Positions 25,570 to 35,227 of a DNA stretch of 64,000 nucleotides are shown piece by piece. The notes under the pieces are model-generated. The model ran no database searches and had not been told where the DNA came from. It saw nothing but the letters and a program-made list of their open reading frames with translations. This stretch comes from Amycolatopsis alba DSM 44262 (GTDB taxonomy: Bacteria > Actinomycetota > Actinomycetes > Mycobacteriales > Pseudonocardiaceae): positions 6,781,605 to 6,845,604 of the forward strand of contig NZ_KB913032.1 of NCBI RefSeq assembly GCF_000384215.1. The letters are read 5' to 3'. Position numbers and translations under genes: made by a program. Each line of letters starts with the position of its first letter. Position 1 is the stretch's first letter.

Positions 25570-25863
25570 CTATCCGACCGCGGTGCCGCCACCGCCGGTC
25601 TCGACTCCGCCGGAGGGGACCTTCGGTTTGGTCGTGGTCTTGGACGTCGTCGGCGGCGCCGTCGGCGATGTCGACGACGGCTTGGTCGTCGTGGTGGGCG
25701 AGGTGGGGCCGGTGGGCTTGGTGGTCGTCTTGGTCGGCCCAGTGGTGGTCGGGGTGGTAGGTGTCGGAGGCTGGGCGGCTTCGACCGGCACGGCGATCAG
25801 CAATCCGCCGGCGAGTGTGGCGGCAGCAACGGCACAAGCGGTCATGACGGAAGGTTTCTGCAT
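25570..25863 (-). CDS. Secreted Thr/Pro-rich protein
   Basis: A 97-residue protein with a signal peptide (hydrophobic residues 7-24, cleavage after VEA) and a mature part made almost only of Thr, Pro, Lys and Ser, ending in Gly-rich PSGGVETGGGGTAVG. Such chains are extended, often glycosylated, surface linkers. ATG 25863 is preceded by GAGG. The sortase gene starts 8 bases later, so both form an operon. It has no obvious sorting motif or C-terminal membrane helix, so it is not clearly a substrate of that sortase. Confidence 0.7.
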   Translation of the reverse strand: MQKPSVMTACAVAAATLAGGLLIAVPVEAAQPPTPTTPTTTGPTKTTTKPTGPTSPTTTTKPSSTSPTAPPTTSKTTTKPKVPSGGVETGGGGTAVG

Positions 25864-26596
25864 TGATCAGACCTCGTTTCGTTTGACACTTTTATGTGAG
25901 TCGGCTACGTATCCGGTCCATTTCACTTTGTCCTGCAGGGGATCGAGGGAGAAGAGACGAAGGTCCCGCCCTCCTGGGCCCAGCCCCTTGACGAGATGCT
26001 TACGGCGGAAAACGACAATCGATCGCACCCAGAACGCCTTCACAATGAGCGGCACCGGCTGGATCCTCGCTGGTGTCGAGATCATGGCCCATCGGCGTGG
26101 CGAGGCCTGATGGACGCTTACCGGCGGTTGCCTCCGCCGCCGGCGCTTTCTCCGTCCATCGTTCCACTGATCGCGGTATGCCCATTTCCGCTCCATTCCG
26201 AAGATGACCGCATGGGGCAGGACACGCCGACTCGGGTCAAGCAGGTTTCGGGTCGGGTTCGAGTACCGCCTCGATCAGTGTCTGCCAAGCGGCTGAAGCG
26301 GAAAGTAGCCGCGCAGGTGGGCGATGATGCCTGGGGAGACGAGCACGATGCCGAGATCAGCCCGCTTCCTGGCACGCCGGGCTTGAACTGGTCTGCGTCG
26401 AGTCTCGACGCAGATCTTGACGCTTGGTGGAATTCGGGCGGGGAACTCCTGGTGCCGGTCTTCATTCCGCGTTTGGTGTCTTGCCGAACAGAGTCCGGGC
26501 GACCTGGTTTACCTCGGGTGTCAGGCCGGCGAGAGGTGAAGGCGGTAGATCTCGCGACGGTGGTTCTCGCGTTACCCGGTGTTGTTGATCATCCGG
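25864..26596. other. 730-base region without a supported gene
   Basis: Frames on both strands are open but have no recognisable product. A basic minus-strand frame ending at 25867 lacks a convincing start. The promoter of the sortase operon should lie within about 100 bases of 25864, where the sequence is AT-richer. Confidence 0.35.
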
Positions 26597-27778
26597 TCAC
26601 CGCCACAGAACGGCCAGCGGCCGCTGGTCCGCTCGATACCAGCTGCCGATGATCACGCCCGCCTCGTTGATACCCAGTGTCGTGGACCCGGCACCGCCGG
26701 CCAGTACCGGCAGTCTCGTGATCGCACCGCGCCGGTCCCAGCTGACCGCGTTCTGCCGGTCGGCCTGAGTCGCTTGGCCGCTGACCACACCCGCGCCGTT
26801 GATATCGGTGGTCAGGTCATCGCTGCCGCCGGGCAGTGTGTCGAGCACGGTGAGCCCGCCACGCCGATCCCAGCTCACCGCGCGGGTGTAGGGCACACCG
26901 ACCGACGCGCCGACGGTGGTGCCGGCGGCGTTGTGTGCGGTGGCCATACCGCTGTCATGACCGGTCATCGGCCGCAACTCGGTGATCGCCCCGGACCGGT
27001 CCCATCGCACCGCCGTCATCAGAATTCCTACAATCGCGCGTCCGATGACGACTCCGTCGTCCCCGATCGCGAGTGCCCAGCTGGCGGTCTGCCCGGCCAG
27101 GCCGGCGAGCTCGACGATACGGTTCGCGCGATCCCAGCGCACAGCGTGCGGACGGCCGTCGGCGGCGATGGAGAAACCGGCAACGGTCCCGGAGTCGTTG
27201 ATTCCGTAGGGCACGCTCTCCCAGCCACCAGGCAGAACGCCTAGATCATGGATCTGGCCGTGGTCATCCCACCGCACGGCGTGTGTGGTCGTATCGGCCG
27301 CGGTCGCGTACCCGACGACCGTGTCGTCTTCCGCGAGCGCGGTCGGAACGCTGCTCGACGAGACAGGCGGCGCACCGTTCAAAGAAGCCAGCCTGCTCAC
27401 CGTTCCCGACGCAGACCACCGCACAGCGCGCGGAGCCCCAGAGCCGTCGTAGTAGCCGACACTCGTTCCCCGATCGTTGACCGCGACGGCGCGGGTGTCG
27501 CGTCCGTCGATCGCTCCCAGGTCGGTGATTCGAGCCGATCTGTCCCATCTGGCGGCGTGCGCCGCCCCCGCAGCAGGAGTCGCGCTGCCGACCACAACGT
27601 CGTGATCATTGATGTCGTAGGGCCAGCTCTCACCCCCGCTGCCCAGGCCCTCGAGTTCGACCAGCCTCAGCGGCCGCGCCGTGACCGCCGACGTGGTTAC
27701 CGCCGAGGAACCGAGCCAGAGCCCAGCCACCGCCATCAGTGCCATTCCGGAACGGATCAGGTGTGCAGACGAAGGCAT
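26597..27778 (-). CDS. Secreted HAF-repeat protein
   Basis: A 393-residue extracellular protein. Residues 1-32 form a signal peptide. The rest consists of about seven repeats of roughly 48 residues, each with a core like DLGxLPGG...YGINDxGxVxGxSxxxDGxxHAVRWDRxGxIxxL. These are HAF-type repeats, predicted to form a beta-propeller-like fold. Examples are DLGVLPGGWESVPYGINDSG and VLDTLPGGSDDLTTDINGAG. ATG 27778 is preceded by GGGAGGGAAG. Family members are secreted by many actinobacteria; the function is not known. Confidence 0.8.
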   Translation of the reverse strand: MPSSAHLIRSGMALMAVAGLWLGSSAVTTSAVTARPLRLVELEGLGSGGESWPYDINDHDVVVGSATPAAGAAHAARWDRSARITDLGAIDGRDTRAVAVNDRGTSVGYYDGSGAPRAVRWSASGTVSRLASLNGAPPVSSSSVPTALAEDDTVVGYATAADTTTHAVRWDDHGQIHDLGVLPGGWESVPYGINDSGTVAGFSIAADGRPHAVRWDRANRIVELAGLAGQTASWALAIGDDGVVIGRAIVGILMTAVRWDRSGAITELRPMTGHDSGMATAHNAAGTTVGASVGVPYTRAVSWDRRGGLTVLDTLPGGSDDLTTDINGAGVVSGQATQADRQNAVSWDRRGAITRLPVLAGGAGSTTLGINEAGVIIGSWYRADQRPLAVLWR

Positions 27779-27824
27779 GACTTCCCTCCCATACAGTGAA
27801 TTCCACGCTGGAGTACTGGCGCGC

Positions 27825-28205
27825 TCAGCCTTCGGACAAGTCGGCTTCCGGTGGGTAAACCCAGGTCAGGCCCAGCGACCCCAGGCCGCGGCTCACCAGA
27901 TCCTGCCGAACTTGATGCGCGGTGCATCCGCCGTAGACCAGATGCGTCAGCCGCATCCCCTCAGGGCCGGGGGCGGGCTCGGCAATCAAGCTGAGCACGC
28001 CGTCACCACACCGATGGTGTTCGACCCGCTCATGCGGACCGGCGTACTCCGCCTCGATCATGTCCTCGTATCCGCTGCGTCCGTTCTCGGACAGAGTCGC
28101 GTACAGCTCATCGACCAGAACCTTCACCTGTGGTGCGTGATCCCGGTGATGGGTGACCAGGTTGCTCCGCCGCCAACTGCCTTCGTCATGAGATCTCCAA
28201 GACAC
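27825..28205 (-). CDS. Hypothetical soluble protein
   Basis: A 126-residue protein without signal or membrane segments. The stretch from VKVLVDELYATLSENGRSGY to LGLTWVYPPEADLSEG has normal composition and codon bias. The start is uncertain: GTG 28205 has GGAGG 8 bases upstream, while an ATG shortly downstream, in a different frame, also has a good ribosome binding site. The first 25 residues may therefore be wrong. I recognise no family. Confidence 0.45.
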   Translation of the reverse strand: MSWRSHDEGSWRRSNLVTHHRDHAPQVKVLVDELYATLSENGRSGYEDMIEAEYAGPHERVEHHRCGDGVLSLIAEPAPGPEGMRLTHLVYGGCTAHQVRQDLVSRGLGSLGLTWVYPPEADLSEG

Positions 28206-28399
28206 GGGCTCCCCCTCCGTCTCGCGACACACCATTTACCTTGCAGGCAAACGTGATACGGGGATTCCGCCACGCCTCAGGTTCGCGTCCGGTCTCCACC
28301 TCCGCTTCCGTCAGCCGGACGACCTCGGCGTTCGGAAACTCTCACCAACGCTAGGTCCGCACCGGCGGCGCCGGATGCGGTCCGAAGTCTCGGAGCGCC

Positions 28400-28414
28400 G
28401 GGGCCTTCGGCACT
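28400..28414 (+). promoter_or_regulatory. Candidate DosR-type box
   Basis: GGGGCCTTCGGCACT matches the local motif GGGACCTTCGGCCCT at 13 of 15 positions. It lies 64 bases upstream of the alcohol dehydrogenase start. Confidence 0.45.
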
Positions 28415-28477
28415 GTGGCGGCCGTCCGGATCGGGGAGACGCTCACAGGCGCAATTCCCGTTGTGGAGGAGGAAGAC

Positions 28478-29518
28478 ATGAAGGCGCTGGTTTACGACGG
28501 CCCGGGACGGAAAGCCTGGGTGGACCGGCCGGAACCGGCACTCGCCGCTCCGACCGACGCGATCGTCCGCGTGGACGCGGTCACCATCTGCGGCACCGAC
28601 CTGCACATCCTCAAGGGCGACGTCCCGGCCGTGAACAACGGCCGGATCCTCGGGCACGAAGCCGTCGGGACGGTCACCGAGGTCGGCCAGGCCGTGACGG
28701 CGGTCAAGCCGGGCGACCGCGTGCTCATTTCGTGCATCACCGCCTGCGGGAGATGCGAGTACTGCCGGAAAGGGGTCTACGGCCAGTGCCTCGGCGGTGG
28801 CGGCTGGATCCTCGGTCACCGGATCGACGGCGTCCAGGCGGAGTTCGTCCGCGTGCCGTTCGCCGACACCTCGACCTACGTCCTGCCGAAGGGGATCGCC
28901 GATGAGGCGGCTCTGATGCTCGCCGACATCATGCCGACGTCGTACGAAGTCGGCGCCCGCAACGGGCGGGTCGGGCCCGGTGACTGCGTGGCCATCGTCG
29001 GCGCCGGGCCGATCGGGCTCGCCGCGATCACCGCCGCCCAGTTGTTCGGCCCGAGTTCGGTCGTGGTCATCGACAAGGAACCCAGCCGTCTCGCCGCGGC
29101 GAAGACGTTCGGTGCGGACGTCGTCCTGCAGCCCGGAGAGGATCCCGCGACGGTCATCGCGGAACTCACCGGCGGCCTGGGCGCGGACGTCGCCATCGAG
29201 GCTGTCGGGATACCGGAGACCTTCGAACTGTGCACCAGGCTCGTCCGGCCGGGAGGCCATGTCGCCAACGTCGGAGTCCACGGCGCGCCGGCGACGCTGC
29301 ACCTCGAGGATCTCTGGATCCGCGACATCACTATCACCACCGGCCTGGTGGACACGTCGAGCACGCCGATGCTCCTGCGCATGCTCGCGGCGGGACGGCT
29401 CGACACGAGCCGGTTCATCACACATCGGTTCGGCCTCCAGGAGATGGAGGAGGCCTATGACGTCTTCGCTCGTCCCCAGGACAGCGACGCACTCAAGGTC
29501 GCTCTCTTCCGCAACTGA
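28478..29518 (+). CDS. Zinc-dependent alcohol dehydrogenase
   Basis: A 346-residue medium-chain dehydrogenase. Catalytic zinc ligands are Cys38 (TICGTDLH) and His60-Glu61 (GHE). The structural zinc is held by Cys90, Cys93, Cys96 and Cys104. The NAD(P)-binding motif is IVGAGPIGLAA near residue 175, and the acidic VVIDKE after the second strand suggests NAD+. ATG 28478 follows AGGAGGA at ideal spacing. Such enzymes oxidise or reduce short alcohols and aldehydes. A candidate DosR-type box lies upstream, and the gene sits at the left end of the dormancy island. Confidence 0.9.
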   Translation: MKALVYDGPGRKAWVDRPEPALAAPTDAIVRVDAVTICGTDLHILKGDVPAVNNGRILGHEAVGTVTEVGQAVTAVKPGDRVLISCITACGRCEYCRKGVYGQCLGGGGWILGHRIDGVQAEFVRVPFADTSTYVLPKGIADEAALMLADIMPTSYEVGARNGRVGPGDCVAIVGAGPIGLAAITAAQLFGPSSVVVIDKEPSRLAAAKTFGADVVLQPGEDPATVIAELTGGLGADVAIEAVGIPETFELCTRLVRPGGHVANVGVHGAPATLHLEDLWIRDITITTGLVDTSSTPMLLRMLAAGRLDTSRFITHRFGLQEMEEAYDVFARPQDSDALKVALFRN

Positions 29519-29522
29519 ACAA

Positions 29523-29569
29523 GACGAATCCGCCTCTCTGTCCACTGTGGGCAGAGAGGCGGATTCGTC
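29523..29569. terminator. Bidirectional terminator hairpin
   Basis: An 18-bp perfect stem (29523-29540 with 29552-29569) surrounds an 11-base loop that can pair further. It lies between the convergent dehydrogenase and CBS genes, 5 and 4 bases from their ends. Confidence 0.85.
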
Positions 29570-29572
29570 GTC

Positions 29573-30177
29573 TCAGGCGCGTCGTTTCAGGGAGTCGAGC
29601 ACGCCTGTGCCGACCGGCTCCTCGATGGGGAGATGCCCGTCATCCAGTCCCGCGGTCAGCCGCTCGGGGACGTCCACCACGCCGTCCAGTCTGCGGATGA
29701 GCGCGACGATCACCGGGATCATGCTCGTTCGTTCCACCTCGCCGCCGACGGTCACGACACCGTTGTGCATTACCACCGAGACGGTGTTCGGATCGAGAGA
29801 CATCGACCGCAGGAGCACGCCGGTACGCACCTCTTCGTTCAACTCGGTGTCGGTTCGCAGGAAGCCGCGCAGCAGATCGGACCTGCCGACGATGCCGACC
29901 AGTCTCGCCTCGTCGTCGACGACCGGAAGCCGGTGCACTCGGTGGTCTTCCATCAATCTCGCCGCCTCGGTGACTCCGGCGTCCTGCTCGACGGTCACCG
30001 CGGGCCGACTTATCAGCTCGCCCGCGCTGGTTCCCTGGACCTTGCGCCGCAACTTCGGCCGGAACTTCAGGAACGAGTGCTCGGATTCCCGCGTGAGCAG
30101 GTCCTTTGGGGAGACGACTCCCAGGACGCGGCCTTCGTCATCCACCAACCGTCCGGACTCGACGACGATTGTTCATT
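29573..30177 (-). pseudogene. CBS-BON protein, damaged 5' end
   Basis: The intact part (from about 30165) holds the end of a first CBS domain (LVDDEGRVLGVVSPKDLL), a complete second CBS domain (AGELISRPAVTVEQDAGV to LVGIVGRSDLL) and a C-terminal BON domain (NTVSVVMHNGVVTVGGEV). The ATG at 30177, with GGAAAGGAG at perfect spacing, is out of frame by one base and reads only 12 codons. The first half of the first CBS domain is also missing compared with the two intact paralogues in this window. Translation from GTG 30148 could still make a 191-residue protein. CBS domains bind adenine nucleotides. Confidence 0.6.
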
Positions 30178-30194
30178 GAGACTCCTTTCCGAAA

Positions 30195-31790
30195 TCAGGA
30201 AGTTCCGATGTCCCTGCGGCGGAATCCCGCCATCCCCAGCGCGGTCAGCCCGGCGGCGAGCAGAACGAGCCAGGGAAGCGCGGTGATCCCGGCCGTCGAG
30301 CCGGGAAGGCTCGGCAGGTGAGTGAACGGCGAAAGATTCAGGATCGCTTGGGGAACGCCGAAGACCACGCCGAACTCGCCGACGACGACGATCGCGGCCA
30401 GTACCGCCCACACCGCTCCGAGCCGCCGCGGCAGCAAGCCGAACAAGGCACAGGCCAGCCCCGCGAGCACCCAGACCGCCGGCAACTGGACCAGGGCCGC
30501 CGCCGTCAAGCGGCCGATGTCGGCGCCTGGCCGTCCGGTCTGCAGGCCGGACGAGAGCCCTGCACCCAGCCCCGCCGCGGCCAGGGGAATCGCGCTCCCG
30601 GCCACAGCCAGCAGGACGTAACCGGCGAGAAGGCGGGTACGCGTCACCGGGGTCGCGAGTAGCTGCTCGACGTGTAGAGCCTGCTCCTCGTTGTGCAGGC
30701 GCACCACGACCGACATCGCGTACACGGCGGCGATGACGCCCGAGATGCCCAGCTCGGCGGCGAAGAAGGCGTCCGTCAGTGCCTGCTGCCCGCCCAGCGC
30801 GGTGATCAGTCGCTCGGCCTTCGGGTTGTCCAGGAAACGGCCGATGCCGTTCGCGAGGTTTCCGAGCACCAGTCCCAGCACCAGGTAGACCGAGGTCCAC
30901 GCGAGCAGTGTCGAGCGATTCAGTCGCCACAGCAGGCCGCCGGTCCCGCGCAGACTCCGGCCCGCTCGGGCGGGGCCGGGCCGTTCGGCCAGCACCCCGG
31001 CGCCCATGTCCCGCCGGTCGCCGAGCCGGACGGCGACCAGCGCGAGTTGCAGGGTGACCGCCACCGAGATCAGCGCCACCCACCAGCGTTCGCCGGCGAA
31101 CGGGCGGATTTGCTGCACCCAGCCGATCGGAGAGAACCACGACAGCCATTCCGGCCCCGAATCCCCCACCGCCCGCACGAGATAGGTGACACCGAGAACC
31201 GAGGCGGCGCCGCCGGTCGCCAGCCGTGCGGTCCGGCTGAGCTGCGCGGTGACCGCGGCGATCGCCCCGAACACCCAGCCCGCCATCGTCCAGCCCAGGC
31301 CCAGCGCGAGAGACCCGGCCACCGGCAATCCCGCGACGATGAGACCCACGGCGGTGAGGACCCCGATCGCCAGGCTCGTCGTCGCGGCGACGACCAGGCC
31401 GGCCGCGAGTGCGGCGTGCCTGCCGAGCGCTCCGGCGCCGATCAATTCCAGCCTGCCGGATTCCTCCTCCGCGCGGGTGTGCCGAACCACGGTGAAGATC
31501 ATCAGCAGCGCTACCAGCGCGGCACCGAAACCGGTCAGCTTCAGCACCGCGGCCGCTCCGAGCGAGGATGGATCGTAAATGCGGCCGTAGAAGGCGACCA
31601 GCGCGGGAACCGCGTTGACCCCTTCGGCGAACACGGTCCGTTCCCGTTCCGATGGGTACAGGTCGGCGGTGGCGGCCGCCGCCCCCGCCGTCGTCACGAC
31701 ACAGGCGAGCGTCCACAGTGGAATACGGACGCGGTCGCGGTGGAAGGCGAGACGGATGAGCTCCCCTGTTCCGCTCAGAGTGCCCATCAC
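30195..31790 (-). CDS. ABC-2 type exporter permease
   Basis: A 531-residue polytopic membrane protein with about 12 hydrophobic helices in two similar halves, each with a substrate-exporter layout as in the polyketide antibiotic exporters. Marker segments are [20 protein letters not shown] in the first half and [20 protein letters not shown] in the second; such ExExGR/E-type cytoplasmic loops contact the ATPase. The start overlaps the stop of the ATPase gene. Its partner ATPase carries an apparent frameshift, so the exporter may be inactive. The operon reads PEP synthase, ATPase, permease, CBS protein. Confidence 0.8.
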   Translation of the reverse strand: MMGTLSGTGELIRLAFHRDRVRIPLWTLACVVTTAGAAAATADLYPSERERTVFAEGVNAVPALVAFYGRIYDPSSLGAAAVLKLTGFGAALVALLMIFTVVRHTRAEEESGRLELIGAGALGRHAALAAGLVVAATTSLAIGVLTAVGLIVAGLPVAGSLALGLGWTMAGWVFGAIAAVTAQLSRTARLATGGAASVLGVTYLVRAVGDSGPEWLSWFSPIGWVQQIRPFAGERWWVALISVAVTLQLALVAVRLGDRRDMGAGVLAERPGPARAGRSLRGTGGLLWRLNRSTLLAWTSVYLVLGLVLGNLANGIGRFLDNPKAERLITALGGQQALTDAFFAAELGISGVIAAVYAMSVVVRLHNEEQALHVEQLLATPVTRTRLLAGYVLLAVAGSAIPLAAAGLGAGLSSGLQTGRPGADIGRLTAAALVQLPAVWVLAGLACALFGLLPRRLGAVWAVLAAIVVVGEFGVVFGVPQAILNLSPFTHLPSLPGSTAGITALPWLVLLAAGLTALGMAGFRRRDIGTS

Positions 31791-32690
31791 TGAACCTCCA
31801 CCGGTTCCGGCGTCTTCCGGTAGTGGCGCAGGAAAAGCTCCTCCAGCGTCGGGGCCTGGCTCGTCAGGCTCCGGACACCACAGCGGCCGAGCGCGCAGAG
31901 CACGGCGTCGAGACCGGCGTTGTCGACCGTCATCCGGACCGTGTCCCGGTCCTGGCTGAAGTCGTGGACACCCGTCAGCGACGACAGGCCGGCCGAAGGA
32001 GCGGTGAGCCGCGCGGTGAGCGAGGTCCGGGTCAGATGCCTGAGCTCGTCGAGGCTTCCGGTGTCCACCGTCCGTCCGCCCTTGATGATGCTGACGCGGT
32101 CGGACAACGCCTCCGCCTCGGAGAGGATGTGGCTGGACAGCAGTACCGTCCGGCCGCGGGCACGTTCCTCCCGGATGCAGTCGCGGAAGACGTCCTCCAT
32201 CAGGGGATCGAGACCCGCGGTCGGTTCGTCCAGCAGGAGCAGTTCGGCGTCCGACGCCAGTGCCGCGACGACCGCGACCTTCTGCCGGTTGCCCTTGGAG
32301 TAAGCGCGGCCCTTGCGGGTCGGGTCGAGGTCGAAGAGTTCGAGGTAGCGCTCACGCCGTCGCATGTCGATTCCGCCGCGAAGCCTGCCGAGCAGATCGA
32401 TCACCTCGCCGCCGGTGAGCGTCGGCCACAACGACACCTCGCCGGGCACGTAGGCCAGCCTGCGGTGCAACGACACGGCGTCACGCCAGGGATCGCCGCC
32501 CAGCAACCGGATCTCGCCACCGTCCGCCCGCAGCAGGCCCAGCAGCAACCGCAGGGTCGTCGTCTTGCCCGCCCCCGTTCGGGCCGAGGAAACCGTGCAC
32601 CTCGCCGGTGGTCACCGTCAGATCCAGCCCGTCCAGTGCCTTGACGCGGCCGAACGTCTTGCGCAGGCCGCGGATCTCGATCGCGTTCAT
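31787..32690 (-). pseudogene. ABC transporter ATPase, frameshifted in Walker A
   Basis: ATG 32690 begins [21 protein letters not shown] and continues to HGFLGPNG. There five Gs (CCCCC on the plus strand, 32572-32576) replace an expected four, and the frame is lost within the Walker A motif GPNGAGKTT. The correct frame resumes with [13 protein letters not shown] and contains the Q-loop region, the signature ([17 protein letters not shown], a variant of LSGGQ), Walker B ([15 protein letters not shown]) and the H-loop (LLSSHIL). As written no ATPase is made. A homopolymer sequencing error is an equal possibility. The gene overlaps the PEP synthase stop by ATGA. Confidence 0.7.
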
Positions 32691-34927
32691 CGCGCACCGT
32701 CCAGGAGCACTCGGCGCTCGGCCGCCGCGATCGCGGACCGCGCGGTGTCGATCACGTCCGGGTTCACCGAGATCGACGTGATCCCGAACCGCACGAGGTG
32801 TTCGGCGAACCCCGGCTTGGACGACGGCGCCTGACCGCACAGCGACGAGGTGAGGCCGAGGTTTCGTGCCGTGGTGACGATCTCGTCGATGGTGGCGAGT
32901 ACGGCCGGGTCTGCTTCGTCGAACAGTTCCGCGCAGACGGCGGAATCGCGGTCGACGCCCAGGACCAGCTGGGTCAGGTCGTTGCTGCCGATGGAGACGC
33001 CGTCGATGCCGAGGCCCGCGTACTCGGGGAGCCAGTGCACCACCGAGGGGACTTCGGCCATGATCCAGCGGTGCAGTCCGCGCTGCCTGCCGAGCGGGCT
33101 CGCGTCGACGAGTTCGAGGCAGGCCTCCAGTTCCCATTTGGTGCGGACGAACGGGATCATCAGGTGCAGGTTCGGTGTCTGCTCCCGGACCAGGGCCAGG
33201 GTCCGCAGTTCGAGGTCGAACAGGTCCTGTTCCCGTACATAGCGGAAGCAGCCTCGATAGCCGATCATCGGATTGCTCTCCACCGGCTCGTAGGCCTCGC
33301 CGCCCGCCAGCCCGCGGAACTCGTTGCTCCGCAGATCGGTCGCCCGGTACACGACCGGGCGGGAGCCGAACGGCTTGGTGATCTTCAGCAACGACTCGGT
33401 CATCGCGTCCACAAAGGATTCTTCCTCGCCCTTCGCGATGAGGTCGCGGGGATGCCGCCCGCCGAGCGCCTCGGTCAGCAAGAACTCCGCCCGGAGCAGG
33501 CCGACGCCGTCCACCTGCTGCGCGGCCACCTCCTCGGCGTGGTCCGGCATGGCGAGGTTGACGTACAACCTGGTGCCGATCGCCTCCGGCGCCGCGGTCG
33601 TCACCACGGGCTCGGCACGAGCAGGCGCCTGAACGAGACCGGCCCGCACCTCGCCGGCCGTGCCGTCGACGGTGACCTGACCGCGCCCCGCGAGAACCCG
33701 GGTCGCGTCACCGGTGCCGACGACGCACGGGACCCGCAGTTCACGCGCCACGACGGCGGCGTGACAGGTCATCCCGCCGCCGTCGGTCACCAACGCGGAC
33801 GCCCGGCGGATGGCGGGGACCCAGTCGGGGTTGGTCATCGGCGCGACGAGTACCTCGCCGTCACGCAGTTGCCCGCCTTCTGCCGGGTCGTGCAGCACCC
33901 GCACCGTTCCGCCACCGAGGCCCGGCGAGGCCGCCAGACCGGTCACCAGCACATCCGGCGGCCGCTCCCGGTCGAGCGGAAGAGTCGTGACGGGCCGGGA
34001 CTGGACTATCCAGATCTCCTTGCCCACCAAAGCGAACTCGATGTCCTGCGGACAGCCGTAGTGATCCTCTACTCGGGTGGCCAGCCGTGCCAGCTCAAGG
34101 ACCATCGTGTCGTCGAGCACACGGCGCCCCGCGGCCTGCGGGGTCAAAGCGACCTTGACGTCTCCCCCGCCCACCTCCGCGATGATCTTGTGGCTCTTGC
34201 TGCCGACCCGTGCCGAGAGCAGCCGCAGGCCCTCCTTCGACACCAGGTACGTGTCGGGTTCGACGGAGCCCGACACGATCGCCTCGCCCTGCCCGTACAC
34301 CGCCTCGATCACGACCCGGTCCCGATCACCCGAGCGTGGGTCCGCGGTGAAGATGACGCCGGCGCGGTCGGCGGGGATCATCCGTTGCGCCACCACCGCG
34401 ATCGCGGGTTCACCGGTGAAGCCGCGGCTCGCCCGGTAGCCGATCACTCGGGGCGAGAACAACGACGCCCAGCAGTCCACGATCCGCTCGCGGACGGCGT
34501 CGTCGCCCCAGACGTTGGTGAAACTCGCGTTCATCCCGGCGAAAGAGGCCTCCGCGCCGTCCTCTCCTGTCGCCGAGGATCGCACCGCGATCGGCAGGTC
34601 CTGACCGAGCCCGTGATACGCGGAGATCACTTCCGCGAGGATCTTCCCGGTCATCCCGGCCCGGTGGATCAGCCCGCGCAGCAGATCGCACAGCGCGGCG
34701 AGCCGCTCCGGATCGTCCGCCGCCGTGATGGCCTCGGCATGCAGCTCGGCCACCTCGTGGCGGACTCCGGCTTCCTCCAGGGACGCCAGATACGCCTCGC
34801 GCAGGATGACGAACCCTGGCGGGACCTCGAACCCGGCCGCGATCAGTTCACCGAGGTTGGCTCCCTTGCCGCCGGCAGATTCCGCGTCGGCGAGGTCGAC
34901 AGCCGACAAGTCGCGCACGTAGCTCAT
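32687..34927 (-). CDS. ppsA: Phosphoenolpyruvate synthase
   Basis: A 746-residue PEP-utilising enzyme in the order ATP-grasp domain (residues 1-330, with [21 protein letters not shown]), swivelling phosphohistidine domain (catalytic His in [16 protein letters not shown], near residue 385) and TIM-barrel PEP/pyruvate domain (with [17 protein letters not shown] and LCGQAP). It makes PEP from pyruvate and ATP for gluconeogenesis. PPDK and rifampicin phosphotransferase are relatives, but domain order and the barrel motifs favour PEP synthase. ATG 34927 is preceded by GGAGGG. Two candidate DosR-type boxes lie upstream. Confidence 0.9.
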   Translation of the reverse strand: MSYVRDLSAVDLADAESAGGKGANLGELIAAGFEVPPGFVILREAYLASLEEAGVRHEVAELHAEAITAADDPERLAALCDLLRGLIHRAGMTGKILAEVISAYHGLGQDLPIAVRSSATGEDGAEASFAGMNASFTNVWGDDAVRERIVDCWASLFSPRVIGYRASRGFTGEPAIAVVAQRMIPADRAGVIFTADPRSGDRDRVVIEAVYGQGEAIVSGSVEPDTYLVSKEGLRLLSARVGSKSHKIIAEVGGGDVKVALTPQAAGRRVLDDTMVLELARLATRVEDHYGCPQDIEFALVGKEIWIVQSRPVTTLPLDRERPPDVLVTGLAASPGLGGGTVRVLHDPAEGGQLRDGEVLVAPMTNPDWVPAIRRASALVTDGGGMTCHAAVVARELRVPCVVGTGDATRVLAGRGQVTVDGTAGEVRAGLVQAPARAEPVVTTAAPEAIGTRLYVNLAMPDHAEEVAAQQVDGVGLLRAEFLLTEALGGRHPRDLIAKGEEESFVDAMTESLLKITKPFGSRPVVYRATDLRSNEFRGLAGGEAYEPVESNPMIGYRGCFRYVREQDLFDLELRTLALVREQTPNLHLMIPFVRTKWELEACLELVDASPLGRQRGLHRWIMAEVPSVVHWLPEYAGLGIDGVSIGSNDLTQLVLGVDRDSAVCAELFDEADPAVLATIDEIVTTARNLGLTSSLCGQAPSSKPGFAEHLVRFGITSISVNPDVIDTARSAIAAAERRVLLDGAR

Positions 34928-35011
34928 GGGTTCCCTCCGGACGGTTGTTTCCCTGAGCCATGCTCGCCGGAAGTACTCCTCGCCCTCTGCCGTCCAAGGT
35001 CCCGGTCCGAC

Positions 35012-35026
35012 GGGACTTCGTCCCCC
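35012..35026. promoter_or_regulatory. Candidate DosR-type box upstream of PEP synthase
   Basis: GGGACTTCGTCCCCC starts with the exact DosR half-site GGGACTT. A second, weaker site ending in AAGGTCCC lies just before it (about 34991-35005). The pair is 85-135 bases upstream of the PEP synthase start. Confidence 0.45.
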
Positions 35027-35146
35027 GCCGGGTCACGTCAGCGCCTGAGATGGGCCGATTCGCTGGTGACGCCTTCGATATCCGACACCGACGAGTCCGG
35101 CCTTGTCCCGGGTTAACGTCCCGGTGCGTCCCAGGGGAAGGGACTG

Positions 35147-35198
35147 CGGGTCGTGAGTGGCGATTCGGGTTCTAACCCGAATCGCCACTCACGACCCG
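35147..35198. terminator. 25-bp perfect hairpin terminator
   Basis: Arms 35147-35171 and 35174-35198 are perfect reverse complements separated by only 2 bases. The hairpin lies 30 bases after the end of the P-type ATPase operon and upstream of the PEP synthase promoter, so it should stop read-through between them. Confidence 0.85.
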
Positions 35199-35227
35199 GA
35201 ACTCGCGCGCGAGGTGCCGCCGCTCGG

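Noticed and set aside
25867..26196. Basic 109-codon minus-strand frame
   Set aside because: Arg-rich start region, no convincing ribosome binding site, no family; treated as noise upstream of the sortase operon.
28277..29545. 422-codon minus-strand open frame
   Set aside because: It mirrors the zinc alcohol dehydrogenase, whose motifs and ribosome binding site are clear.
32798..35116. 772-codon plus-strand open frame
   Set aside because: Antisense to PEP synthase; no recognisable domains and biased composition.
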